Assembly (NCBI GenBank): GCA_045639325.1
Contig: JAZUCU010000013.1
Location: 1 to 50,088 of the forward strand
Source: RGIG8244 sp045639325
GTDB lineage: Bacteria; Verrucomicrobiota; Lentisphaeria; Victivallales; UBA1829
DNA length: 50,088 nucleotides
Direction: 5' to 3'
Each line of letters begins with the position of its first letter. Position 1 is the stretch's first letter. This document shows, piece by piece, positions 15,643 through 22,890 of this stretch. The notes below the pieces were generated by a model. The model saw only the letters and a list, made by a program, of their open reading frames with translations. It had not been told where the DNA came from and did not search any database. Position numbers and translations under genes: made by a program.

Positions 15643-18030
15643 TCAGCGCAATTCTACGCCGAGACCTTTTTCTAATTTAATACGCAGTTTTTCATGCGCG
15701 GTGTTGACTTCAGTATCAGTCAGAGTCCGTTCGCTGGAACGGAAGACCAATGTGTAAGCCATACTCTTCTTGCCTTCGCCCAGAGATTTATCCTGGAAGA
15801 GGTCGAAGAGTTCCACTCGTTCCAGATTCGGCACGTGGGCATTCTTGATGAAGTCCATGACTTTGCGGTTTTCCAATTCGGCAGGTGCCAGGAATGCAAC
15901 GTCACGGGTCGTTGCCGGGAACTGGGAGAGCGGCTGATAATCCGTACTCTTTGTCTTGGCAGCGAACAGAACATCCAACTGAAGAATGGCAGCGTACAAC
16001 GGAGTTGTCAAACGCATACCCTTGGTCAGACGGGGTGCAACTTCACCCAGGTAACCGCACAGTTTGTTGTCGATCTTGACCGCAGCGCAGACGCCTTTGA
16101 GGAATCTGGGATCTTCTGCTGTTTCGAACACAACACGCTGGAGACGGCGCAATTCAAACAGCTGTTCCAACATACCTTTCAGGTCGTAGAAATCATAAAC
16201 CTGTTTGCGTTCCTGTCCATAATATTCCGGGTGGACGCGGCCGGTGAGCATGATGCCCAGTTCGTCACGTTCTTCCGGGAATTTTTCCTGATTTGCACAG
16301 AATACATGGCCGATTTCAAACATGGCAAGGTCCGGATTCTGACGGGAGACGTTACAGCGGATTGCTGCGAGCATGCCCGGGAAGAGAGACGGACGGGGAA
16401 TTGCCAGATCAAGACTGATCGGGTTGATCGGGCGGATCAGGTCTTCCGCTGTGAAAATACCGTCAGCTGTGGCGGATTTTTCATCGATCAAGCTCATAGT
16501 GAGGATTTCATCGGCACCGAGAGAGCAGAGCTGAGAACGGAGAATTTCCATCTTCGCACAGTCGTCTTTTGTGAAGTCGGCATTGAGCGCACGGATCGGC
16601 AGATCCGGCAGTTTATCGAGACCGTGGATACGGGCAACTTCTTCTGCCAGGTCCGCTTCGCCGAATACGTCATAAAGACGCCATGACGGAACTTTGAATG
16701 TGTTTTCGCCTTCCAGTTTGAAACCGAGAGAGGTCAGGATTTCTTTGATCCGGCAGTCGCAAACATCCATGCCGAGCAAACCGCGGATACGGCTGTAATC
16801 GGCTACAACGGAACGTTCTTCCACGGATCCGGCGGAGGCTTCGCAATATTCTTCATAGGTGCCGCCGGCAAGTTCCAGAATCAACTGGAGCGCACGATGT
16901 CCGGCTGCAATCACGTGGTCACGGTCAACACCGCGTTCATAACGGTAGGAGGCATCGGATGCCAGACCGAGACGGCGGGATGTCATGCGGATAAAGTCGG
17001 GCTGGAAGAATGCACTTTCCAGCAATACGGTATCGGTATCATCCTGAATACCGGAATATTCACCGCCCATGACACCGGCAATGGCGACGGGTTTTGCTTC
17101 GTCGCAAATGCACAGATCGTCACTGGTCAGATCGTATTTCTTGCCGTCGAGAGCAACAATGCTTTCTCCTGCAGCAGCACGGCGGACGACGATTTTGCCG
17201 CCCTGAAGGTTGCGGATATCGAAAGCATGCAGCGGCACACCATGTTCCAGCATCACATAGTTTGTGATGTCGACCAGGTTGTTGATCGGGCGGATACCGA
17301 CTGCATTCAATGCTTTTTTCATCCATTCGGGAGATTCGCCGACTTTGACGCCACGGATAATGCGGGCTGCGTACAAGGGGCAGATGTCCGTATCTTTCAA
17401 TGTCACAAGGGCAGCATTTTCTTTTGCTGTGCCATTGCAGCAGTTGACGTTGACCGCATCGGCTTTCAGTTCAGTTCCGAGGAGAGCCGCCAGGTCACGG
17501 GCAACACCGATGTGAGACAGCCAGTCCGGACGGTTCGGAGTGACAGAGCAGTCATAAACCGTATCGGAATCCAGGAGTTCACCGAGGGGCACGCCGAGCT
17601 TTGTATCGGGCGGGAGGATCATGAGTCCGTCATGATCATTGCCCAGGCCCAATTCACGGGCGGAGCACATCATACCGAAGGATTCCACGCCACGGAGTTT
17701 GCCTTTCTTAATGACGAAAGAGCCTTCTTCATCTTTGAATTCGGTGCCGATCGTGGCGAGGGGGACAATGTTCCCTGCATCACAGTTGGGAGCACCGCAG
17801 ACGATCTGCAGAACTTCATCACCTTTATCGACCTGACAGACGGAAAGGTGATCGGAATTTTCATGTTTATTGCGGGAAAGGATCTTTGCCGTTACAACGC
17901 CTTCCGGTACGGATCCGGTTTTGCTGACGCCTTCCACTTCGAGACCGGCCATGGTCAGCTTTGCGGAAAGTTCTTCATCAGAAAGGGCAAAGTCCACATA
18001 TTTTTTCAACCAGCTTCTGGAGATATTCAT
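15643..18030 (-). CDS. pheT: phenylalanyl-tRNA synthetase beta subunit
   Basis: With PheS it forms the alpha2-beta2 enzyme that charges tRNA-Phe. The 795-residue length is normal. The order is an N-terminal core start (MNISRSWLKKYVDF), a tRNA-binding OB domain (about 40-150), B3/B4 and B5 domains in the middle with the EVARIHGLDKLP segment, and a C-terminal ferredoxin-fold anticodon-binding domain (about 700-795) with PATTRDVAFLAP. The start codon lies 11 bp after the pheS stop with a GAGGTG ribosome site. It is the last gene of the conserved thrS-infC-rpmI-rplT-pheST series. Confidence 0.97.
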   Translation of the reverse strand: MNISRSWLKKYVDFALSDEELSAKLTMAGLEVEGVSKTGSVPEGVVTAKILSRNKHENSDHLSVCQVDKGDEVLQIVCGAPNCDAGNIVPLATIGTEFKDEEGSFVIKKGKLRGVESFGMMCSARELGLGNDHDGLMILPPDTKLGVPLGELLDSDTVYDCSVTPNRPDWLSHIGVARDLAALLGTELKADAVNVNCCNGTAKENAALVTLKDTDICPLYAARIIRGVKVGESPEWMKKALNAVGIRPINNLVDITNYVMLEHGVPLHAFDIRNLQGGKIVVRRAAAGESIVALDGKKYDLTSDDLCICDEAKPVAIAGVMGGEYSGIQDDTDTVLLESAFFQPDFIRMTSRRLGLASDASYRYERGVDRDHVIAAGHRALQLILELAGGTYEEYCEASAGSVEERSVVADYSRIRGLLGMDVCDCRIKEILTSLGFKLEGENTFKVPSWRLYDVFGEADLAEEVARIHGLDKLPDLPIRALNADFTKDDCAKMEILRSQLCSLGADEILTMSLIDEKSATADGIFTAEDLIRPINPISLDLAIPRPSLFPGMLAAIRCNVSRQNPDLAMFEIGHVFCANQEKFPEERDELGIMLTGRVHPEYYGQERKQVYDFYDLKGMLEQLFELRRLQRVVFETAEDPRFLKGVCAAVKIDNKLCGYLGEVAPRLTKGMRLTTPLYAAILQLDVLFAAKTKSTDYQPLSQFPATTRDVAFLAPAELENRKVMDFIKNAHVPNLERVELFDLFQDKSLGEGKKSMAYTLVFRSSERTLTDTEVNTAHEKLRIKLEKGLGVELR

Positions 18031-18041
18031 AATACATCACC

Positions 18042-19061
18042 TCAGAATTGATAAAGGAAACGGACATCGTTGTCCGAGAACAAACGTAAATCGTTAATGC
18101 GGTGTTTCAGCATGGCAAGACGTTCCAGACCGAAACCGAATGCAAAACCGCGGACTTCTTTGGGATCGTATCCGACATTTTCCAGAACTTTCGGATTGAC
18201 CATACCGGCACCGGCGATTTCCAGCCAGCCGGAGTTTTTGCAGACATTACAGCCTTTGCCGCCGCACATGACGCAGGAGAAGTCACATTCCACACTGGGT
18301 TCTGTGAAGGGGAAGAAGCTGGGGCGCATACGAACCGCAATTTCACGTCCGAAATATTCGGAAGCGAAAGTCATCAGCGTTGTTTTCAGGTCGGCAAGAG
18401 AAACTTCTGCATCAATGTACAGACCTTCGATCTGATGGAAGTGGACGCCGTGTGTGGCATCGGGAGTGTCGCGGCGGTAGCAACGGCCGGGAGAGATGAT
18501 GCGGATCGGCGGTTTCTGATTGGTCATGGTACGGATCTGAACGGCAGAAGTCTGCGTGCGCAGAAGGCGTCCGTCGGGCAGATAGAATGTATCTTTGACG
18601 TCGCGGGAAGGATGGCTCAACGGAGCATTCAAAGCATCAAAGTTGTGCCAGACGTCTTCCAGTTCGGGGCCGGAAACAGCGATAAAACCCATCCGGCGGA
18701 AAATGGCGCAACATTCTTCGATGGTCTGGCTGACGGGATGGCGGCGTCCGGCGTGGGGACGGCGTCCCGGCATGGTGACATCGATTGCAGAAGCGGCTGC
18801 GGCAGAGGAAGCAGTTTTTTCTCTGGCGGCTTCGAGAGCGGATGTGATGGCGACTTTGACTTCATTGAACGCCATACCAGCCTGTTTTTTATTTTCGGGC
18901 GGGATTTTACCCATCATGGGGCTCAAAGCAGTGATGGCACCGCTGCGGCCGATGGTACGGTTTTTGACAGCTTCAATATCGGCATCGGACTTGGCATTTT
19001 CCAAAGCGGCAAGTGCCTCATCACGAATGGTGTTGAGCTGTGACAAAAGTTCTTCCAGCAT
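18042..19061 (-). CDS. pheS: phenylalanyl-tRNA synthetase alpha subunit
   Basis: The catalytic alpha subunit of PheRS, 339 residues from the ATG at 19061. I chose this start because an AGGAG site lies 7-8 bases upstream and the protein then begins MLEELLSQL, the normal coiled-coil N-terminus; the frame stays open for 24 codons further upstream but these run back into a terminator-like hairpin. Class II motif 2 lies around HFHQIEGLYID, and motif 3 is FAFGFGLERLAML. A cysteine-rich loop (CVMCGGKGCNVC) precedes WLEIAGAGMV. PheS and PheT are adjacent, as in most bacteria. Confidence 0.96.
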   Translation of the reverse strand: MLEELLSQLNTIRDEALAALENAKSDADIEAVKNRTIGRSGAITALSPMMGKIPPENKKQAGMAFNEVKVAITSALEAAREKTASSAAAASAIDVTMPGRRPHAGRRHPVSQTIEECCAIFRRMGFIAVSGPELEDVWHNFDALNAPLSHPSRDVKDTFYLPDGRLLRTQTSAVQIRTMTNQKPPIRIISPGRCYRRDTPDATHGVHFHQIEGLYIDAEVSLADLKTTLMTFASEYFGREIAVRMRPSFFPFTEPSVECDFSCVMCGGKGCNVCKNSGWLEIAGAGMVNPKVLENVGYDPKEVRGFAFGFGLERLAMLKHRINDLRLFSDNDVRFLYQF

Positions 19062-19082
19062 GTTGATGATCTCCTGATAAAA

Positions 19083-19124
19083 TAAAAAAATGCGGACACG
19101 CCTTGAGTCAAGGCGGCCCGCATC
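19083..19124 (-). terminator. hairpin plus T-run between rplT and pheS (terminator or attenuator)
   Basis: On the minus strand GATGCGG..GCCTTGA / TCAAGGC..CCGCAT (arms 19099-19123 region) forms a long interrupted stem, followed at once by TTTTTTTATTT. It sits 25 bp after the rplT stop and 21 bp before the pheS start. It should stop many transcripts of the ribosomal genes, with read-through supplying pheST. There is no room for a Phe-rich leader peptide. Confidence 0.65.
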
Positions 19125-19148
19125 GGGAAACAAAAATGTTCAGTTTAC

Positions 19149-19499
19149 TCAGCAGACCGCTTTGGCTTTTTCGACCAATGCGGTAAATGCTGCAGCATCA
19201 TTCACTGCCATATCGGCGAGAACCTTGCGGTTCAGTGAAATTTCAGCCTTCTTCAGACCGGCGATGAGTTTGCTGTATGTGAAACCATTCATACGGCAAG
19301 CTGCATTGATACGGACAGTCCAAAGACGACGGTACTGGCGTTTTTTCTGTTTTCTGCCAACGTAAGCGTGGGAATTCGCTTTATCGATGGCATCATATAC
19401 GGTGCGGATGCGCTTTGAACTTGCACCGTAAAAACCTTTTGCGCGTTCTAATGCGCGTTTTCTGCGTTTTCTGGAAGGAACAGCGGATGTAACTCTCAT
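19149..19499 (-). CDS. rplT: ribosomal protein L20
   Basis: A 116-residue basic protein starting MRVTSAVPSRKRRKR, with the conserved GFYGASSKRIRTV and RQYRRLWTVRINAA segments of bL20. It binds 23S rRNA early in large-subunit assembly. It follows rpmI and infC in the canonical order; in many bacteria L20 represses this operon by binding its own mRNA, and the leader hairpin at 19819-19837 is a candidate site. Confidence 0.97.
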   Translation of the reverse strand: MRVTSAVPSRKRRKRALERAKGFYGASSKRIRTVYDAIDKANSHAYVGRKQKKRQYRRLWTVRINAACRMNGFTYSKLIAGLKKAEISLNRKVLADMAVNDAAAFTALVEKAKAVC

Positions 19500-19545
19500 T
19501 TCAGTATCTCCAAATAATAAATAGGTTTACCTGTTTGTCTCAAGC

Positions 19546-19743
19546 TCAGCCGTAGGGCAGGGCCTTTTTCAAGCGCTGGGCGTGGGCTGCGGGAAGCAGT
19601 CCGTCCTGACGCATGTGACGTTTACGTTTGCTGTTCTTGCTGCTCATGAGGTGGCGGCGTCCGGGCTTGCTGATCATGTACTTGCCCGTAGCTGTCCGCT
19701 TCACACGTTTCGCAATGCATTTGCGAGTCTTCATCTTCGGCAT
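19546..19743 (-). CDS. rpmI: ribosomal protein L35
   Basis: A 65-residue, very basic protein beginning MPKMKTRKCIAKRVK and containing GRRHLMSSKNSKRKR, the standard bL35 pattern. The ATG is preceded by AAGGAG at a normal distance. Lies between infC and rplT as in most bacteria. Confidence 0.97.
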   Translation of the reverse strand: MPKMKTRKCIAKRVKRTATGKYMISKPGRRHLMSSKNSKRKRHMRQDGLLPAAHAQRLKKALPYG

Positions 19744-19818
19744 CGTTTCATCTCCTTGTGTTGATGAGGTTAATACTTTCCGGAAGGGCAGATGCCAGCC
19801 GCCCCCGGCGTTCTATCA

Positions 19819-19837
19819 GCTGAGATACCTTCTCAGC
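19819..19837 (-). promoter_or_regulatory. hairpin in the infC-rpmI junction, possible L20 control site
   Basis: GCTGAGA (19831-19837 on the minus strand) pairs perfectly with TCTCAGC (19819-19825) around a 5-base loop AGGTA, overlapping the infC stop codon. The 89-base leader of rpmI is otherwise GC-rich (CGCCGGGGGCGGC). In other bacteria L20 binds such leaders to repress rpmI-rplT; here this is only suggested by position. Confidence 0.3.
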
Positions 19838-20348
19838 GCTTGGGACTGTAGCTCACACAGATGGACTTACCGAACAATTTCGGTGTACCGTCCGCAGTTC
19901 CGTGCTCTGCCAAATCCCCGGTAATTTTTTCAATCAGTTCATAACCCATGTCAGGACGTGCCATTTCACGACCTTTGAGCATCAACGTGATTTTCAGTTT
20001 GCTTCCTTCGCCAAGGAATTCAATCCCGTGTTTGATCTTCGTATCGTAGTCATGGGTGTCGATATGAAGACGGAATTTGATTTCTTTCACTTTCGTAGTA
20101 GCAAGACTCTTTTTCTTCTGATCCTTCAGTTTTTTCTTCTGTTCGTAACACAGCTTTCCAAAGTCCATGATACGACAAACCGGAGGTTCACTTGTCTCTG
20201 CAACCAGAACAAGATCCAGTTTCGCTTCCTGGGCGGCCTGACACGCCGGACCCAAACGCATTTTGCCCAATTGTTCGCCTTCCGGCCCAATTACCAGCAA
20301 ATCGCGATCCGCGTATGCCCAATCATTTGTTTTCAGCAACTTGGCGAT
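19833..20348 (-). CDS. infC: translation initiation factor IF-3, likely AUC start codon
   Basis: IF-3 keeps 30S subunits free and checks initiator codons. The N-terminal domain reads VIGPEGEQLGKM, the linker is lysine-rich, and the C-terminal domain has GREMARPDMGYELI. No Shine-Dalgarno site precedes the in-frame ATG at 20363. Instead GGAGGG (20356-20361) lies 7 bases before an ATC codon at 20346-20348, giving a 171-residue protein with a normal N-terminus. IF-3 genes in several bacteria use AUU, AUC or AUA starts for self-repression, because IF-3 rejects such codons. I therefore start the gene at ATC. If the ATG is used, the protein gains 5 residues. Confidence 0.9.
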   Translation of the reverse strand: MAKLLKTNDWAYADRDLLVIGPEGEQLGKMRLGPACQAAQEAKLDLVLVAETSEPPVCRIMDFGKLCYEQKKKLKDQKKKSLATTKVKEIKFRLHIDTHDYDTKIKHGIEFLGEGSKLKITLMLKGREMARPDMGYELIEKITGDLAEHGTADGTPKLFGKSICVSYSPKR

Positions 20349-20384
20349 GGTAGCGCCCTCCATGTTGATGTTGCATTATAGTTA

Positions 20385-20420
20385 TTAACGAGTTCACCCG
20401 TTTCCGGGCTATCTCGTTAA
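20385..20420. promoter_or_regulatory. palindrome upstream of infC
   Basis: TTAACGAG (20385-20392) pairs with CTCGTTAA (20413-20420), with an inner CCCG/CGGG stem. It overlaps the -10 box of the infC promoter. As RNA it would only be made by read-through from thrS; as DNA it could be an operator. No T-run follows on the minus strand, so it is not a classical terminator. Confidence 0.4.
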
Positions 20421-20446
20421 TATAGCACATTAAAATTTATTTTCAA
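20419..20446 (-). promoter_or_regulatory. promoter of infC-rpmI-rplT
   Basis: TTGAAA (20441-20446), 16-bp spacer, TATATT (20419-20424) within the recurring GTGCTATATTA word. The -35 box lies inside the end of thrS. Confidence 0.5.
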
Positions 20447-22157
20447 GTTCAAATTGCAATTTTTTTATAAAAGTTGCAATATCCATCTGGCCCAGCTGGT
20501 CTTCGCGACGGGTACGGATTGCAAATGTGTTGCTTTCCATTTCCTTGTCGCCCGCAACCGCAAGCACCGGAATACGCAAGTTACGCGCATCTTTGATCTT
20601 GGATCCGATGCTTTCGCTGCGTTCGTCCACATCCACCTGGAAACCGGCTTTCTTCAATTCGGCTGCCGCTGCACGGCAATATTCGTGCTGACGTTCCGTG
20701 ATCGGGAGCAGGCGGACCTGGATCGGAGCAAGCCACAGCGGGAATGCACCGGCGTAATGTTCCACCAGAATACCGAAGAAACGTTCCAGAGAACCGAACA
20801 ATGCACGGTGAACCATGTACGGCTGGTGCTGCATACCGTCCTGACCGATGTAGTGCAGGTTGAAGCGTTCCGGCAGGTTGAAGTCGAACTGAATCGTACT
20901 TGTCTGCCATTCACGGCCGATGGCGTCTTTGATCTTCAGGTCGATCTTCGGACCATAGAATGCGCCGCCGCCTTCGTCCACTTCGTAGCTCAAGCCGCTT
21001 GCCTGAATGGCACCGACGAGAGATTTCTGAGCCAGTTCCCAACGTTCCGGGGCACCGACAGCTTTTGCCGGGCGGGTGGAGAGATAAGCTTTGATTTCTT
21101 TGAATCCGAATGTCTTCCAGATGAAGAGACAGAAATCGAGAACTTCTTTGATTTCGCTTTCGATCTGTTCCGGAGTACAGATAATGTGTGCATCGTCCTG
21201 TGTGAATCCGCGTACACGCATCAGACCGTGGAGCACACCGCTCTTTTCATAACGGTATACAGTACCGAGTTCTGCCCAGCGGCAGGGGAGTTCACGATAA
21301 GAACGGACACGGCTCTTATATACTTCAATATGGAAGGGGCAGTTCATGGGTTTCGCATAGTAGTCGATTTCATCGATTTCCATGGGAGAGTACATGCTGT
21401 CCTTATAGAAGCCCAGGTGACCGCTGGTTTCCCAGAGCTGACCACGTCCGATATGGGGTGTGTAGAGCAGATCGTAACCATGTTCCAGATGTTCTTTTCT
21501 CCAGAAGGTTTCGATCACGTTACGGATATAAGCTCCACGGGGATGCCAGAGAACAAGGCCGGGTCCGACGGTTTCAGAAATGCTGAAGAGGTCGAGGTCC
21601 TTACCCAGTTTACGGTGGTCGCGTTTCTTTGCTTCTTCCATGCGGAGGAGGTATGCTTTGAGTTCCTTTTTATCGGGGAACGCGATACCGTAGATACGCT
21701 GCAGCATGGGGTTCTTTTCATTGCCGCGGAAATAGGAACCGGCAACGCTCATGAGTTTGAATGCACCGACATCGCCGGTATTTTCCACGTGGGGACCGCG
21801 ACAGAGGTCAACGAAATCGCCGCATTCGTAGAATGTGATTGTTTCATCGCCGGGGATATCAGCGAGACGTTCCAGTTTGAAGGGCTGATCTTTGGATTTG
21901 AGCAGAGCTTCTGCTTCGGCGCGTGTCAATTCTTTTCTGACGAAAGGAATTTTCGCAGCGACGATATTTTCCATTTCCTTTTCGATTTTTTCCAGGTCTT
22001 CCGCACTGAGGTGTACCGGAATGTCAAAGTCGTAGTAAAAACCATCGGCTGTGGCAGGCCCGATATCGAACTTAGTCTCGGGATAAAGTTTCTGCACGGC
22101 GGCAGCCATGATATGTGCTGCGCTGTGCCGGATCATGTCCAATTCGTATTTTGCCAT
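20430..22157 (-). CDS. thrS: threonyl-tRNA synthetase, without the N-terminal TGS domain
   Basis: The enzyme charges tRNA-Thr and clears Ser-tRNA-Thr. From the ATG at 22157 (AGGAG site 9 bases upstream) it has 575 residues. It begins almost directly with the editing domain, HSAAH at residues 11-15 and DLCRGPH later, so the TGS domain of about 60 residues found in E. coli ThrRS is absent; shorter forms like this are known. The catalytic core has KPMNCPFHIEVYK with a zinc ligand, and the C-terminal anticodon domain ends the protein. It is the first gene of the thrS-infC-rpmI-rplT-pheST series. Upstream codons in frame to 22262 include the thrS promoter and are not coding. Confidence 0.96.
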   Translation of the reverse strand: MAKYELDMIRHSAAHIMAAAVQKLYPETKFDIGPATADGFYYDFDIPVHLSAEDLEKIEKEMENIVAAKIPFVRKELTRAEAEALLKSKDQPFKLERLADIPGDETITFYECGDFVDLCRGPHVENTGDVGAFKLMSVAGSYFRGNEKNPMLQRIYGIAFPDKKELKAYLLRMEEAKKRDHRKLGKDLDLFSISETVGPGLVLWHPRGAYIRNVIETFWRKEHLEHGYDLLYTPHIGRGQLWETSGHLGFYKDSMYSPMEIDEIDYYAKPMNCPFHIEVYKSRVRSYRELPCRWAELGTVYRYEKSGVLHGLMRVRGFTQDDAHIICTPEQIESEIKEVLDFCLFIWKTFGFKEIKAYLSTRPAKAVGAPERWELAQKSLVGAIQASGLSYEVDEGGGAFYGPKIDLKIKDAIGREWQTSTIQFDFNLPERFNLHYIGQDGMQHQPYMVHRALFGSLERFFGILVEHYAGAFPLWLAPIQVRLLPITERQHEYCRAAAAELKKAGFQVDVDERSESIGSKIKDARNLRIPVLAVAGDKEMESNTFAIRTRREDQLGQMDIATFIKKLQFELENKF

Positions 22158-22200
22158 TTTGCTTGCTCCTTGGTTTGTATGTAAGCATATTTTAAACAGT

Positions 22201-22229
22201 AATATATACCCGCTTTTATGGTTCTGCAA
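22201..22229 (-). promoter_or_regulatory. promoter of thrS
   Basis: TTGCAG (22224-22229), a 17-bp spacer and TATATT (22201-22206), about 50 bp before the thrS start. It marks the boundary between the housekeeping operon and the RiPP-like island upstream. Confidence 0.5.
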
Positions 22230-22258
22230 GTTTTTTTCAGAAAAAAGTACGTTTTTTA

Positions 22259-22888
22259 TCAATTTGTCGGTGCGAGCGTGGAAGTCTTTGTATTTTTACT
22301 GTTTTCACTTTCAAAAAATTGTTTGATGTCTTTTTCTGTCATTGTGCCAACCTGTAAAAGTTTTTCTGCTAATTTACGTGTAATTACTTGATAGTTTTTT
22401 ATCAGGATTTTAGATTTCTTTTCAGCTGTTAGGATAATTTTTTGAATATCTTTACACATCAAATTTTTCTGAACTTCGCTTAATATCTTTTCATTTGCTG
22501 TAGTCAGAGCACATACCCCTAACGTTTCTCCCATTCCAAATTTTAATACCATATCGGATGCAATTTGCTGAACTGCCTCCAGATCATAAATGCAGCTGGT
22601 TGTTTTACAACCTAAAAAATATTCTTCAGAAATGCGACCAGCGAGTAATGTTGCAATCATGCTCATCAATGAGGTTGCTGTATCATTGTGATGTGGTCTT
22701 TCTGCTGTTTTTATCATGCCAAAGGCTTTATTGGACGGATCTATTGTTATGCAGAGTAATGTAGGACGTTCAGGGAGGTAATACGAACAAATAGCATGAC
22801 CTGCTTCATGATACGCCATACATTTTTTATCCCAATTTGTTAATTCTGGGTAAGTTTTTAATTCTGTACTGTTAATTTCTTGTTTCAT
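22259..22888 (-). CDS. free-standing FtsH/M41-type zinc metallopeptidase domain
   Basis: A 209-residue protein equal to the peptidase half of FtsH, without the membrane anchor and without the AAA+ ATPase. The zinc motif is HEAGH (His27, Glu28, His31). The third ligand would be Asp102 in IYDLEAVQQIASDMV, which aligns with the NDLERAT region of FtsH; the spacing from His31 (71 residues) is close to that in E. coli FtsH (77). AGRISEEYFLG matches the FtsH GGRxAEE segment. It is the last gene of the island, starting 2 bases after the exporter stop with its ribosome site (GGAG) inside the exporter gene, so translation is coupled. Without an unfoldase it should only act on short or unstructured chains; leader removal from the precursor peptide is a natural guess. 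Confidence 0.83.
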   Translation of the reverse strand: MKQEINSTELKTYPELTNWDKKCMAYHEAGHAICSYYLPERPTLLCITIDPSNKAFGMIKTAERPHHNDTATSLMSMIATLLAGRISEEYFLGCKTTSCIYDLEAVQQIASDMVLKFGMGETLGVCALTTANEKILSEVQKNLMCKDIQKIILTAEKKSKILIKNYQVITRKLAEKLLQVGTMTEKDIKQFFESENSKNTKTSTLAPTN

Positions 22889-22890
22889 AA

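Noticed and set aside
22158..22262. Longer thrS start at 22262
   Set aside because: The extra 35 codons contain the promoter and lack similarity to a TGS domain. The ATG at 22157 has a good AGGAG site.
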